DNA from: Sabellastarte sp. h YS-2021
Taxonomy: Eukaryota; Annelida; Polychaeta; Sabellida; Sabellidae
Assembly: GCA_964017235.1 (NCBI GenBank)
Contig: OZ024936.1
Location: 36,230,040 to 36,294,039 of the forward strand
Length of the DNA stretch: 64,000 nucleotides
Direction: 5' to 3'
Shown: positions 45,905 to 57,224 of the stretch, one piece after another
Position numbering within the stretch: position 1 is the stretch's first letter
Layout: every line of letters begins with the position of its first letter
Notes under the pieces: generated by a model
Databases searched by the model: none
What the model saw: the letters and a program-made list of their open reading frames with translations, nothing else
What the model was told of the DNA's origin: nothing
Program-made: the position numbers and the translations under genes

Positions 45905-47130
45905 TAACCTGAGCCCATAAGGACTGGGGTTATAGTCATCCCCTGCTCCATCTGGGCAGCAGTGGTGGCAGTGATGGGAATAGAGTTGTGAGCGTTCCAC
46001 AACCTAAACCTGTGCATACATTTTCACAAAATTTTTATAATATGTTTACCCCAAGATGATCTAGAGCTGATTAGGTTTTGAGGGGTGTCTGGCAACAACT
46101 GTTGCCATGGTAACACTTTTAACCTTTTTACACCACAGCCCCTAAGGGCTGTCGGGTATTGCTTTCACCCATGGTGTCCTGATGGGCGGGCAGGTGGTGG
46201 GGAAAAGTTTGTCCAGGCTGTATCTTGGAAACCGTAAGGTGTAGGTAGTTGATACTTGGTAGGGACATTGGTTAGGGGGTGTAGCTGTGCAACATCAGTG
46301 TTACATTAATTTGACCTTGCCGCAGTGACCTTGAGTTTGAAAATCTTGTCCAGGCTATATCTCGGCAACTATACAGTGTAGGAAGTTGATACTTGGTAGG
46401 GACATTAGTTAGGGGATGTAGGTGTGCAGCGTCATGGTGTGACCTTGATTTGACCTTGTCATAGTGACCATGAGTTTTAAATTCTTGTCTGGGCTATTTC
46501 TTGTATTCCATAAGGTGTAGAAGGCTGACACTTGATGGGACATTAGTTAGAGGGTGTAGGTGTGCATCATGGTGTGACATTTAACTTTGGCTCAAAGTGT
46601 GTTCAGCTGTCATATTTGAGACATCTTTCTCTTATGGCAAAGATATATGGATTGCTGCAACTGATTATTGTATGCACTTTTAAATAATTGTGCTTTTTCC
46701 ATTGACAGCTATTCTCCAATTAATAAATTTTACAGCTTCATAATTTTTAGTTTGCTGATTAATGCTGTCATCTTGCTATAGAATTGTTTTGTTTTAATAC
46801 TTTATCTTTACATACATTTTCTTTCTCTTAGATGTTATTTTCTCTACTTAAACATTATTTGGAGCTTTATATAACTGACACTGCTCTGAAAGTATCCAGA
46901 TCTTTGTACTGTTTCACTACTTCTACATCTCATGGTGTTGAAAACTATTTCCCTAGCCTGTGTTTACGGGTATCTCTGATGCTTTTTTGGGGTCTTAAGG
47001 TGTGTATTTTCACCATATTTTAAAGTTATGTTTACCCCAAGAGGATCTAGAGCTGATTAGGTTTTCTGATGTATCTGGAAACAACTGTTGCCATGGCAAC
47101 AATTTTAAGATTTTATTGTGTTAATACATC
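45905..47130 (+). mobile_element. H-family element split by a nested type III element
   Basis: Left part (45905-46129) begins GAGCCCATAAGGACTGGGGT and holds one H unit ending TTGCCATGGTAACACTTTTAA. The unit resumes at 46989 (GGTCTTAAGG, ACCCCAAGAGGATCTAGAGC) and ends with a second TTGCCATGGCAACA near 47100. The interruption (46130-46988) is a type III element. Confidence 0.65.
46130..46988 (+). mobile_element. Type III element, short, nested in the H-family element
   Basis: 5' tip ACACCACAGCCCCTAAGGGC.., TATTGCTTTCACCCATGGTG, under three 146-bp-family units, then the conserved 3' segment (CTGATTAATGCTGTCATCTT, TCTCATGGTGTTGAAAA) and a decayed end (TATCTCTGATGCTTTTTTGG). Confidence 0.7.
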
Positions 47131-47159
47131 CTATCTAATGGAGAATTGCTTTACCGGTC

Positions 47160-48245
47160 GGGGCAACCGGTCCCACCAAACGCCAGAAAAAGACGTCATG
47201 TATATAGTACCAGCAGGACCAGTCACAGAGTGTGCATTCACTAGGTGGCGCATCGTACTTCCTTCCTGACTAGACAGCGTGACGTCTTAGCATCTTTTTT
47301 GTTTGGCGCGTGGAGGCAGATGTGTTTTCTACAGAGACGTTTTTGAAATTTATCCAGTTTATGAACTTTTAAGTTTATTTACTTAGTTCTACGAGTTCTA
47401 TCATCATTATGTCTTCTCCTGGACAGAAAAGAGGAATTTGCGGGCATGTTATGGCCCTGTTTGACAACCACAAGAAGTGTGCCAGATGTGGGGAGAAGGG
47501 GGTGGGAGACGATCCCTGGGTCAAGAAACTTGAACGTCATATTTGCAAGGGCTTCACGCCTGCTCGAGTTCAACAATTGGTCACGCCTACCTACAAGTCC
47601 AGGAAAGAACGTCGGACGACAGAAACTACCAGTAGTGCTACCCCCACTCTCGTGGACCCTTCAGATGTGACTCTGTTGGGACGAGTACACACAGACAAGC
47701 CATCTTCTGTTGAATCGACACCTACCAAGAAGAAGAAGCGTTCTGATGGGCTCTCCTAGACCCAGCAAGGGGAAACCCAGCAGTAAACCTGCTTCTGAGG
47801 ACCTCAAAAGTTTGGATGACAAGTGGAGTGAGAGGTTTTCACGACTTGAAGCTTTGCTTCTTAGTAAGTTGTTTGCTATGCCGGTAGAACCTGTGAAACC
47901 CCCAACTGTGGTGACCAGAGAACATCCTTCTTTGATCCGGGTGCATCTTCCAGTGTTGTGTCTTCTGGTTTGGTCACTGATTGTACCGGTCCCTGTCTTG
48001 TACAGACCACCGGTAAAGCTGCCCAGTTGTCTGCTACCCAACCTCCGCTGGAGGTTCCCGGTATGAAAGCTGTGCAGGATGTCAGTAAGTGTGCTACCCA
48101 CCCTGTTACCCTTTACAGGCTCCCGGTGCAGGGACAGCAACCCAGCCTCCACAGGCTCCCGGTGTAGGTCCTAAAGTGCTGCCAACCGGTAATGACTCTG
48201 CTCAGCTAGACCAGTCACTTTCCGGTGGAAGAACTGTTGAGATTG
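47160..48245 (+). pseudogene. DIRS-like gag fragment with 5' leader
   Basis: After a GC-richer leader (47160-47400), an ORF runs 47409-47759: MSSPGQKRGICGHVMALFD, then CARCGEKGVGDDPW and HICKGFTPARVQQLVTPTY. The spaced Cys/His with GDDP is the N-terminal zinc-finger-like region I associate with DIRS-type gag ORFs; compare CPTYREAGKGDDPC in the copy at 51.7 kb. A frame change near 47750 leads to DDKWSERFSRLEALLLSK, a block usual in these gags, then another shift. The end is replaced by a LINE near 48245. Family assignment is by pattern memory. Confidence 0.6.
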
Positions 48246-48254
48246 AGAGTGAGC

Positions 48255-48720
48255 CAGTATAAACTCAGTTTTATCTGGATTAAGTTTAAGTTTGCTAGCC
48301 GACATCCATTCCTGAATATCTTGAAGGCATCTGTTCAACTTATCGGAAGCAGCTGAGGCATTCATGTGCGACAGATGGACATAAAGTTGTGAATCATCAG
48401 CATAGAAATGGTAGTTTACGCTTTTGTGTTTACCAATCAGTGTACTAAGGGGAGATGTGTAAAGAGAGAATAGCAGAGGACCCAGAACAGAACCTTGAGG
48501 CTCACCAAACAGGAGTTTTTGTAAATCAGACAAAGTAGAACCAATCTTAATAGACTGAAAGCGTTCTGTCAAATAAGAAGAGAACCATTTGAGAGTGGAC
48601 CCACCAACACCGAACCAATCCAGAAGACAGCTGAGGAGAGTGGAATGATCAATAGTATCAAAGGTGGCCGAGAGATCCAGAAGTACCAAGGCAGTAGCTT
48701 CACCCCGAGATAGTGACAAA
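48255..48720 (-). pseudogene. LINE reverse transcriptase, C-proximal half of a split copy
   Basis: Minus-strand frame with LSRGEATALVLLDLSATFDT, EPQGSVLGPLLFSLY, FYADDSQLYVHLS and MSASKLKLNPDKTEFI. These are RT domain blocks 3-7 of a CR1/L2/jockey-type non-LTR element; F-YADD is the catalytic box. Frame is open. It is cut on the right by the Helentron-like element and continues at 50790. After the KTEFI block the sequence turns into the gag fragment. Endonuclease and the 3' tail are absent. Confidence 0.88.
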
Positions 48721-48934
48721 TGAATATAATTAAGCGTCCCTGAAAGGGCGCTTATTTGTTTTCATCTCAGTTTCCACGCCGCCGCATTATGGTCTCCCTT
48801 GAATATCTCCCTTATTATTAGAAGGTTTCAAACCATATTTGGCAGTTATATACCTTAGGCGTGGGAAAATTTTTCTGCATGATTAAATTTGACCTTTATG
48901 AAGGTCACATGATCAAAAACAATTTTTTTAAGTA

Positions 48935-48958
48935 CCCCCCCCCCCCCCCCCCCCCCCC
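48935..48958 (+). repeat. Poly-C tract, 24 bp
   Basis: Uninterrupted C run inside the Helentron-like element. Length may be affected by sequencing error. Confidence 0.9.
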
Positions 48959-49259
48959 GTCATCACAGTTCAGGAAAAACTGCTTGCTACACAGCCTTAT
49001 AATTTGACACACCTGTTCATACTATCGAAAACGCGAGCTGATTAGATTTTGGGAGCAATCCCTTGAAAAATGTCTCATTTATGGGTGATTTCCTCACACC
49101 TTCCAATCTGAGAGCCTTAAATTTAGGTCAACCCCTCTATTATCTTCTTAAGTATTGCATTTAGAGCCATAAGATGTATTGGGAGGTAATAGGAAACCAT
49201 ATGTGTAGAGTCTAAATAGCCGGTCAGTTTTACCCCCCGACCCCCCCTTATGGGTCAAA

Positions 49260-50425
49260 CTGGGGTCATAAAATAGCTGATTTTCAGTTTTTGCCTTATA
49301 TCTCCTTTATTGTTGCTTTTATAGCTTCAGAATGTATTAAGAGGTATTGGGAAAGCATATGTGGAGAGTCTAAATAGCCGGTCAGTTTTACCCCACGGCC
49401 CCCCCTTATGGGTCAAACTGGGGTCATAAAATAGGTGATTTTCAGTTTTTGCCTTATATCTCCTTTATTGTTGCTTTTATAGCTTCGGAATGTATTAAGA
49501 GGTATTGGGAAAGCATATGTGGAGAGTCTAAATAGCCGGTCAGTTTTACCCCCCGACCCCCCCTTATGGGTCAAACTGGGGTCATACAATAGCTGATTTT
49601 GAGTTTTTGCCTTATATCTTTTTTATTGTTGCTTTTATAGCTTCAGAATGTATTAAGAGGTATTGGGAAAGCATATGTGGAGAGTCTAAATAGCCAGTCA
49701 GTTTTACCCCCCGATCCCCCTCCCCTTATGGGCCAAACTGAGGTCATAAATAGCTGCTTTGGAGTTTTTGCCTTATATCTCCTTTATTGTTGCTTTTATA
49801 GCTTTAGAATGTATTAAGAGGTATTGGGAAAGCATATGTGGATAGTCTACATAGCTGGTCAGTTTTACCCCCGACCCCCCCTTATGGGTCAAACTGGGGT
49901 CATAAAATAGCTGATTTTCAGTTTTTGCCTTATATCTCCTTTATTGTTGCTTTTATAGCTTCAGAATGTATTAAGAGGTATTGGGAAAGCGTATGTGGAG
50001 AGTCTAAATAGCCAGTCAGTTTTACCCCACGGCTCCCCCTTATAGGCTAAACTGGGGTCATAAATAGCTGCTTTGGAGTTTTTGCCTTATATCTCCTTTA
50101 TCGTTGCTTTTATAGCTTCAGAATGTATTAAGAGGTATTGGGAAAGCATATGTGGAGAATCTAAATAGCTGGTCACTTTTACCACCCGACCCCCCCCCCC
50201 TTATGGGTCAAACTGGGGTAAAAAATAGCTGTTTTGGAGTTTTTACCTGATAGCTCCTTTATTGTTGCTATTATAGCTTCGGAATGTATTAAGAGGTATT
50301 GGGAAACCATATGTGGACAGTCTAAATAGCCGGTTAGTTTTACCTCCTCACCCCCATGTATGGGTCACACTGGGGTCATGAAATAGCTTTTGCCTTTATT
50401 GTTGCTTTTATGCTTTCACAATGTA
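49260..50425 (+). repeat. Tandem array, 158-bp family (G), about 7.5 units
   Basis: GCCTTATATCTCCTTTATTG recurs at 49293, 49451 and 49609, a 158-bp period. Each unit has CTTTTATAGCTTCAGAATGT, ATTAAGAGGTATTGGGAAAG, AGTCTAAATAGCCGGTCAGT and a C-run (CCCCCGACCCCCCCTTATGG) whose length varies, which makes unit length vary by a few bases. Confidence 0.93.
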
Positions 50426-50789
50426 TTAAAACCTATTGCAAAACCCTGTGGACATACTTGCACACATGATTATATATGAAGTTATCAATACTCGTTACTG
50501 AAATGCTTTGTAGCATTTACACAAAATTTACTAAAGTTACATCCAATGTTGTACATCCAATGTACAACACTTTCTCCAGCTTGTCTATGTCTACAACGCT
50601 TGTTTATGTTAATTAAAGAAGACCTTTGTAGGATTTTCCCTGTCATGATCTCACTAAGGGGGTTGGTTTATGTAACAGTACGGTACAGCTTTGTGCTTTC
50701 TTAGCTTTACAGCATGCTTATTAAAACCACAAGGCATTTTAAACTCTCAGGGACGCTTCGCTTTTGTTAGCAAAAGCATTCATCTAGTT

Positions 50790-51217
50790 TTTGATGGAAA
50801 GCAGAGCCGTCTCCATTGAGTGACCTGACTTATATGCTGACTGGTATGGGTTATCCAAGCCATGTCGATGAATATGATCAAATAGCTGTTAGCAACTACA
50901 TGTTCCACCAGTTTAGAAATGAAGCTAAGTCCAGATACTGGGCGGTAGTTTTTCAAATCCTCAACAGGAAGAGAGGCCTTCTTTATAAGTGGAGTGACTA
51001 CAGCTTTTTTTAACCCATCTGGAACCAGTCCCTCCCGGAGCGAACAATTAACCAATTTGGTTATAGATGGTAGAAGGATGTCAATGCATTCCTTAATAAG
51101 GAATGTGGGCAATGGGTCCAACAGGCATGATTTGGTGGGTGATTTGCTGATTATTTTACCGATTTCATCTTGAGTGACTTGAGTAAAGACTTTTAATTTA
51201 GGAGGGTCATAAGACAT
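50790..51217 (-). pseudogene. LINE reverse transcriptase, N-proximal half of a split copy
   Basis: Minus-strand frame: FTQVTQDEIGKIISKSPTKS, LLDPLPTFLIKECIDILLP, LKKAVVTPLIKKASLPVEDL and NYRPVSGLSFISKLVEHVVA. These are the start blocks of a CR1/L2-type RT. A frame change follows VANS, but the downstream peptide (QSAYKSGHS-like in another frame) leads on to the other half at 48720 across the inserted Helentron-like element. It is bounded at about 51240 by a DIRS element. Confidence 0.85.
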
Positions 51218-51738
51218 TATTTTCTCTACTACTTTCTCTACATGTATATGAGTACCATAAACACCCCATCCGAGTGACCTTTTGTATATTTTTCACATAT
51301 ATTGCCCTATAATTTGGAAATGGTAAAGTCTGAAAAGTCTCATTTTATTGCGCTACAATAGCTTACCATGTGGGACTGACTGCTGTTCTCAGATGGCCGC
51401 CAGGCCCGGCCAACGTCTAAGAAAAAGAGACATCTATTGTTGGCCGTAGCCTCAGGTTGTCGTCACGTGGTCTACCTCATTTGTCTTCTCCTTTCCTGTT
51501 GGTCGCCGCCATATTGGAATCTGTTGTGAAAAGCTTAGCCATTTGTTCTACTATATCTCACTTTATACTTATTGTTGGATGTCGATATTTAGCCATTTTG
51601 TTTTTTAATTGTCATTCATCGTTTTGTTAAAGTTTCATTGCAGTTGGATAAGTATATTTTACTTATTTCTGTGTTTTGAGCTTTTGTCTCGACAAAGGCT
51701 TGTTGTTATTGGGTTACGTTTTTTATTGCGTTTTCAAT

Positions 51739-53645
51739 ATGTCTTCTCACCAAAGCAATAAAGATAAACCCAGAGTGCTCAAATGTCATCATTTCTGCCA
51801 TTCATTTGATACTCATAACTTCTGTCCAACATACAGGGAGGCTGGCAAGGGAGATGATCCCTGTGTCACCTTCATTTCACCCTGCAATATTTGTGCTTCT
51901 TTTACAGAAGAACAAATGATCAAGATCACACATAGAAAGAGATATGTGAAGAAACAAAAATCTGATTTACCTAAGAATGATGACGAACTAGATTTATTGG
52001 GCGATCAGGAGGTTGAATCCTTCTCGGGTTCTCATGCAGACCTTGAGAGTGTTGCAGATCACCTTTTTAGTTCTCCTCTACGTCCTCAGCCACTTGCCTT
52101 CGAGGCCTTGTCATTAAAACCTCTAGCAAATCTGCCCCACCCACCCCAGGTACTGCCTTACAGCAGAAAATAGAGTCTAAGATTGAACAATCTCTGGGGT
52201 CTCGGCTAGACATCAAATTGGAACAGAAAATGGGTATTTTTCAGGCTAATATGCTCGAGGCAATGAAGTCCCTTCAGGAAGATTTTCAAAAGTCTATCCA
52301 GAAGACTTCTTCCCAAGTGGAAGTGGATAGCGGAAGCGGACCATTACTCAGATCAGACCGATGACCCTCGGCCTGTCTCTAGTAGACCAAAGAAACATGC
52401 TGACAAGACTAAACACAAATCCAGGTCCAGATATTTACCATCTTCGTCAGAGGAGGATCAGTCCTCTGTACCCAGACATAGGTCTCCAAAACCTTCTAGA
52501 AAGGCCTTTTCAGATCAAGACCAACCTCAACATGATCCAGACCCACCTTACTACAGGGAAGTAGCACTGTCTGACATTCCCTCTCAATATGCAGAGGAGG
52601 TAGATACTTTCAGGCGTATCCTGAAACTCCCTGACCCTAGGGAATCTTTGCCTAGGTCCTCCACTGCAGTAATGGCTCTAGATGACGAGAAAAGTAGACA
52701 GGAGCTCATGCCAAGAGGCCCTTCTTCTATGCTGCCCCTTAATTCTATTATCAAAGACGCCTTTGATAAATTTGATCATGACTTCCAAGCAGCAAATTTA
52801 CCTGAGGGTAAATACATAAAAGCTCTTTCCACTGACAAGTGGTGCAAGGTGGGACAGCCTTGTTATGAAGACAAAATACAGGAGCTCAATACAGACTTTG
52901 CAAAGATCTGTATTTCTCCTAAGCCCTCTGGGGCCCCTATGGGCAAGGTTCCCCTACCAATTCTCAAGGAATTGGAACACCAAGCGAGGCAAAACATCTC
53001 CACAGTCAACTTTGCCACTACCTTTGCCAAGACTTCTTCTTCTTGCAATGCCACTCTTGAGAAGTGCCAATATAGTCTGAAGTCAACCTTTAAGAAGGTT
53101 AAGTCTCAAATTCATAAAGGTGCCGATCCTGAGAAAGCAGCAAAGCGTGGATACGAGGAAGCCTGTGAATACTTGGATCTCTGGAACAAGACTGATCTAA
53201 TTCACAGGGCCTTGACATGCCTCAGCAAATTCTTAGCTCATATACTCCAGAGGGAGTTATACTCCATGGGCAACACCGGCTTGCTCAGGCGCAAAGCCGA
53301 AATGACCCTCTTACAACCACACCTAGGGGAAACGGGACGCCAGGACCTCGTCCTTTTGACCGTCTTCCCTGTTCAAGTCTCAATTAGTCAAGGAAGGTGA
53401 AGACTTCCTTCTCAAGAAAGGCACCTTAAAAGACTCTCAGGGTTTTGGACCCTATCAAAACAAGCCCTTTCGTGGTCCCCACAAGAAAAGAGGCTCCTAC
53501 AGGAAACGTCCCTACAGGGGCAACTCCTCTTAAAGCAGTAACCAATCGTTTTCCTCCAACAGAGGAAAACCAAATTTCAGAGGCTCAAGAGGTCATTTTC
53601 GACCCCACAATGGGGGACGAGGGCGTGGAAACCCCTCTCCCCAAT
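51739..53645 (+). pseudogene. DIRS gag-like ORF, frameshifted
   Basis: Start chosen at MSSHQSNKDK (51739). The N-terminal part has a Cys/His cluster (LKCHHFCHSFDTHNFC, CNICASFTEEQ) with GKGDDPC, open to 52173. The frame then changes: a coiled segment (KIESKIEQSLGSRLDIKLEQ, MLEAMKSLQEDFQKSIQK) to about 52325, another shift, and a long capsid-like part to 53400 (YREVALSDIPSQYAEEVDTF, MPRGPSSMLPLNSI, STDKWCKVGQ). After a third shift there is a basic Arg/Gly-rich end (FRGPHKKRGSYRKRPYRG, GGRGRGNPSP), like nucleic-acid-binding gag tails. At least three frameshifts and one stop (53530). Confidence 0.8.
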
Positions 53646-53663
53646 GACTCCTTAAAAGCCTCT

Positions 53664-55555
53664 CTCAGTCCACCAGTAGGAGGTCGCCTCCATTCTTTCA
53701 GAAGAGACTGGCAAGCAAACAGATGTTCATCCAACTTGTGTAACATTATCACCAATGGCTACGTACTGCCATTCCTCTCAAAACCAAACTTGGTCAGATT
53801 TCCTCTGATTCTATCAGAATACAAGGACCTTCAAAAAGGCCAACCTCTGGCCGATTATATCCAGTCTCTTCTGTCAAAGAACGCAATCGAAAGGGTGGAA
53901 AATGTAAAATCTCTCGAGTTTTACAGTCGCTTGTTTCTAGTCCCCAAGCCTCACCAAAGGTGGAGGCCAGTAATAGACTTAAGCAGGCTCAACACTTTTC
54001 TACATGTAGAAAAGTTCAAAATGGAAACTCCAGAGTCCATCAGGACCTCCCTGATTCCAGGGGAATGGATATCATTGATAGACCTATCTGACGCTTACCT
54101 CCACACCCCATCCACCCAAACTCAAGGAAATACCTAAGGTTTTGCCACAGGTCTCAGGTGTTTCTTTTCACCTCCCTCCCTTTCGGACTAGCCACAGCCC
54201 CCAGGTCTTTACAATGATCGTAATGGAAGTGAAGCTAATGGCCCTCTCCAGAGGACTCAGAATTTACCAATACCTGGACGACTGGCTGATCAGGTCCCAG
54301 TCTCAGGAGGAAGCCCTAGTGAACAACCAGATAGTAGTAGACCTAACCCAGTCTTTGGGGTGGATAATAAATCAGGAAAAATCAGAACTGAAACCTACTC
54401 AGGTGTTTTCATTTGTGGGCTACGAATACCATCTAGATTCAGCCCTCATTCAAGATAGATGGCTCAAACTTCAGGATTTGATCCTGCGTCTCAAATCAAA
54501 ACATGTTTTGACTGCAAGATGTTTGATGTTGCTAATTGGGTTGCTTGCCTCAACGGAGAAAATGGTGCCGGAGGGACGCCTTCACATAAGGCCCTTTCAG
54601 TTTCACCTCAAGGAGCACTGGAAATATCCTCAGTCGCTGGACAGCCTCCTTCCTTGGACAGAAATGATTTCTGCACACCTAGAATGGTGGCAGAACCCCA
54701 CAAATGTGATGATAGGCGTGGACCTTCATCCCAAAGACCACAGCATCCAACTCTTTACAGACGCCTCAAACAAAGGTTGGGGCGCTCACTTAAATCAAAG
54801 TTCTACCAAGGGTCTGTGGTCAGACGGGGCAAAAAGGCTACACATAAATGTCCTAGAGTTGAAGGCGGTTTCACTGGCCCTTTGAAGCTTCAAGGACCAG
54901 TGTCAGAACCAAACTGTACTAGTTGCAACGGACAACTCAACAGTGGTAGCCTACATCAACAAACAAGGAGGAACTCACTCAGCGGAGATGTGTGCGCTCC
55001 TGTGGAAGATTATGACATGGTGCCATCATTATCACATAACATTGAAAGCCAGACACATTCCAGGGTGTCTGAATGTGATCGCCGAGCTTCTGTCCAGGTC
55101 CAACCAAGTTCAATCAACAGAATGGTCACTGCACCCTCAGGTGTTCAAACAGATCTGTCGGAGGTGGTTCACCCCTCATGTAGATCTATTTGCCACTCCT
55201 CTAAACCACAAACTTCCACAGTACGTCTCTCCAATCCCAGACCCAAAGGCTTGGGACATAGATGCTCCGAACATAAACTGGACGGGTCTCACGGCTTATG
55301 CTTACCCTCCAACGGCTCTCCTTCACAGGGTGATCCAAAAAATCAGGCAATGCCACTGCCTGATCATAGTAATTACCCCAGGCTTGCCAGGGATGCCCTG
55401 GTTTTGGGACCTAGTGAAGCTCTCTACAGAGATCCCACTACAACTCCTGGTGTCAACAACTCTGCTCAAACAGTCCCACAGTTATGTGTTTCACAGCAAT
55501 CCGCAACATCTCAACCTCCACACCTGGTGTCTAGGAGTAGACAACTCCAAGAACA
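53664..55555 (+). pseudogene. DIRS reverse transcriptase, RNase H and following region, frameshifted
   Basis: Begins PPVGGRLHSFRRDW. RT blocks: FYSRLFLVPKPHQRW, PVIDLSRLNTFLHVEKFKME and ISLIDLSDAYLH. A one-base loss near 54110 shifts the frame; then FGLATAP, YLDDWLI (54271-54291, catalytic), and VFSFVGYEYHLDSA. RNase H: LFTDASNKGWGAHL (first Asp at 54760), INVLELKAVSLA, a shift near 54885-54940, VAYINKQGGTHSAEM and ARHIPGCLNVIAELLSR. After it is the conserved DIRS region HVDLFATPLNHKLPQYV, GLPGMPWFWDLVKLS, HTWCLG, ending about 55555. The last ~1 kb is also open in the recombinase frame. Confidence 0.9.
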
Positions 55556-56659
55556 AGGCTTCTCTGTGGAGGTGGCAGAGAGAATTGCTGTCTCTCAGCG
55601 GTCAACAAGGACCATCTACAAGTCAAAGTGGGCCCTATTTGAGAAATGGTGCAGAGAAAATTCGGTGCATTTCTCCACTCCATCTATGAAACAAATCTCA
55701 GTTTTTTTCCTGTACCAAGACCTAAACAGGCGCCCCTCGACCATTGATGGTTACAGGACGGCCATTGTTGACTCTTTGGGCCCAGCGGGCCACCATATTA
55801 CACAAAGTTCAGACCTTCACAGGTTACTCTCCAGTTTTCACAGGGATCGTCCCAAAAGTTCCAGGAATCTTCCTAAGTGGAACCTTTCTGTTCTTCTCAA
55901 TGAGCTCACAAAAGCACCATTTGAGCCTATGAAAGACACAGACCTCAAACATCTTACTCTCAAAACTGCATTCTTGCCAGCTTTGGCCTCCGGCAAGCGC
56001 CGCAGCGAAATCCATGCCTGGATCACAAACAAAGTATCTAATCTGGACCAATGGGAAAAGGTTGCCTTGTTCCCTTCTTCTGACTTCATAGCCAAAAACC
56101 AACTAGCAAGAGAAGGTTCTCAAAGTGTGTCTCCAGTGACTATTCCTGCTTTGACTACCATTGTAGATAGACAATTCAAAGAAGACAGGGCCCTGAGTCC
56201 TGTGCAGGCCCTGAGGTACTATTTGGATTGGACCAAAGAACTGAGAGGGTCTCGATCCCTCCTTTTCATCTCCAAGAAAGGACATACCTCAAACATCAGA
56301 CCCGCTACTCTCTCTTCGTGGTTGAAAGAAACCATTCTACTTTGTAAAAAACAAGCAGACCAACAACCCTCGTCCAAGTTAAAGCGCATCACATTGGGGC
56401 CTTCGTGGCCTCTAAGGCCTTTTACGGTGGGGTATCGGTGGACCAAATCATGCAAGCCTGTCACTGGAAAGCTCACAACACATTTACAAATTTTTATCTA
56501 AAAGACCTTACTTGGTCAGACAAAGACAACAATATGTATCTGGGGCCAGTAGTAGCGCCACAACAGGTCCTAGACCCTTCCCTCAGACCAGTCATCCTCA
56601 GAAAGAAAAGAATGGGGGGGGGGGGCACATCCGCTGCAACCAAGTCTTCAGGAGTCTAA
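55530..56659 (+). pseudogene. DIRS tyrosine recombinase, frameshifted near the C-terminus
   Basis: Frame shared with an open stretch from 54459 to 56501, but recognisable recombinase begins about 55530: GFSVEVAERIAVSQRSTRTI, KWALFEKWCRENSV, SQISVFFLYQDLNR-like helices, FLPALASGKRRSEIHAW (first catalytic Arg, 55988-56008). A frame change near 56375 leads to AHHIGAFVASKAFYGG (second box; the usual HxxR Arg is not obvious) and HWKAHNTFTNFYLKDL (nucleophile Tyr at 56494). The region after it has a 12-base G run at 56614. DIRS uses this enzyme to insert its circular DNA without target duplication. Confidence 0.85.
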
Positions 56660-57098
56660 CCCCAGGGTCTAGATATAGGTTTACCTCATCAGGGTGTTTG
56701 GGTAAGGTCTTTATATTCTTTAATTTTAGTATATATTGTATTATGTATTAAGGACTTTTAAGGTTGTCATTAATCTCATTCTAGGGTGGTAATAAGTTTT
56801 GTATCTCCAAGCCTTGGTCTTAGATCTCTTCCGTGGTAGCCCTTGGGGCTTTACTCCATCTAAGTGTACTTAGGTTACATTCTCTCCTTCTGTCAAAACA
56901 CCCAGACAGTATATTAGCATTGTCAGTCATTCATTCAGCTTTTTTGGTTCTTTACGGTCCCGGTCTTCGGGATTGGGGCACTGTAAATGGGACTCAGACT
57001 GGTACTTTCTCTCATTCTCTTTATTTTTACCTCAGAAAAACTGAACATATCTTCCAGTCTCAGTTGTAATCCCTCCACCAAGCGGTTGGATTCAGCAA
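56660..57098 (+). other. DIRS 3' non-coding region
   Basis: No ORF of note. Lies between recombinase and right terminal repeat, where DIRS elements usually have the internal complementary region. GCGGTTGGATTCAGCAATCA precedes the repeat. Confidence 0.5.
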
Positions 57099-57197
57099 TC
57101 AGTCCCACATGGTAAGCTATTGTAGCACAATAAAATTGAAAATTTTAATTACTTAAATGTAGCTTTTATGAGCTACAAGCTTACCATGTGGGACTGA
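57099..57197. repeat. DIRS end unit, ~99-bp imperfect palindrome
   Basis: TCAGTCCCACATGGTAAGCT at the left and its exact inverse AGCTTACCATGTGGGACTGA at the right, with GCTACAA/TTGTAGC and GAGCTACAAG inside. The same sequence in opposite orientation is at 58633-58731. It looks like two DIRS terminal repeats back to back. Confidence 0.8.
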
Positions 57198-57224
57198 GAA
57201 GAGTCCCACCCCACCTCCCCGCTA

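Larger units (their letters stand above)
48732..50787 (+). mobile_element. Complete Helentron-like element, type I ends, inserted in a LINE
   Basis: 5' tip palindrome AAGCGTCCC-TGAA-AGGGCGCTT (48732-48753). 3' end GGGACGCTT (50750-50758), hairpin GCTTTTG-TTAG-CAAAAGC (50760-50777), ATTCATCTAG, then TT. Because it splits one LINE ORF, both boundaries are fixed to within a few bases: LINE sequence resumes at about 50790. No inserted copy of the target is seen, as expected of Helitron-type insertion. Confidence 0.78.
51341..57137 (+). mobile_element. Near full-length DIRS-type retrotransposon with inverted terminal repeats
   Basis: The left end CATTTTATTG.GCTACAATAG, CTTACCATGTGGGACTGA (51341-51379) is the inverse of 57099-57137. 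Order: terminal repeat, leader, gag-like ORF, reverse transcriptase/RNase H, tyrosine recombinase. This order, inverted ends, a tyrosine recombinase in place of integrase, and no target duplication define DIRS. Several single-base frameshifts break it, so it is probably inactive. Some could be assembly errors. Confidence 0.88.

Noticed and set aside
47661-48152. 163-codon minus-strand frame opposite the gag fragment
   Set aside because: Antisense shadow of a region with recognisable gag blocks on the + strand.
48935-48958. Poly-C tract as a functional element
   Set aside because: Simple homopolymer in a C-rich transposon; more likely slippage, and length is unreliable.
54459-55500. N-terminal ~350 codons of the 680-codon frame as a separate protein
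   Set aside because: It is the alternate frame of RT/RNase H and has no recognisable domain. Kept only as a finding on overlap.
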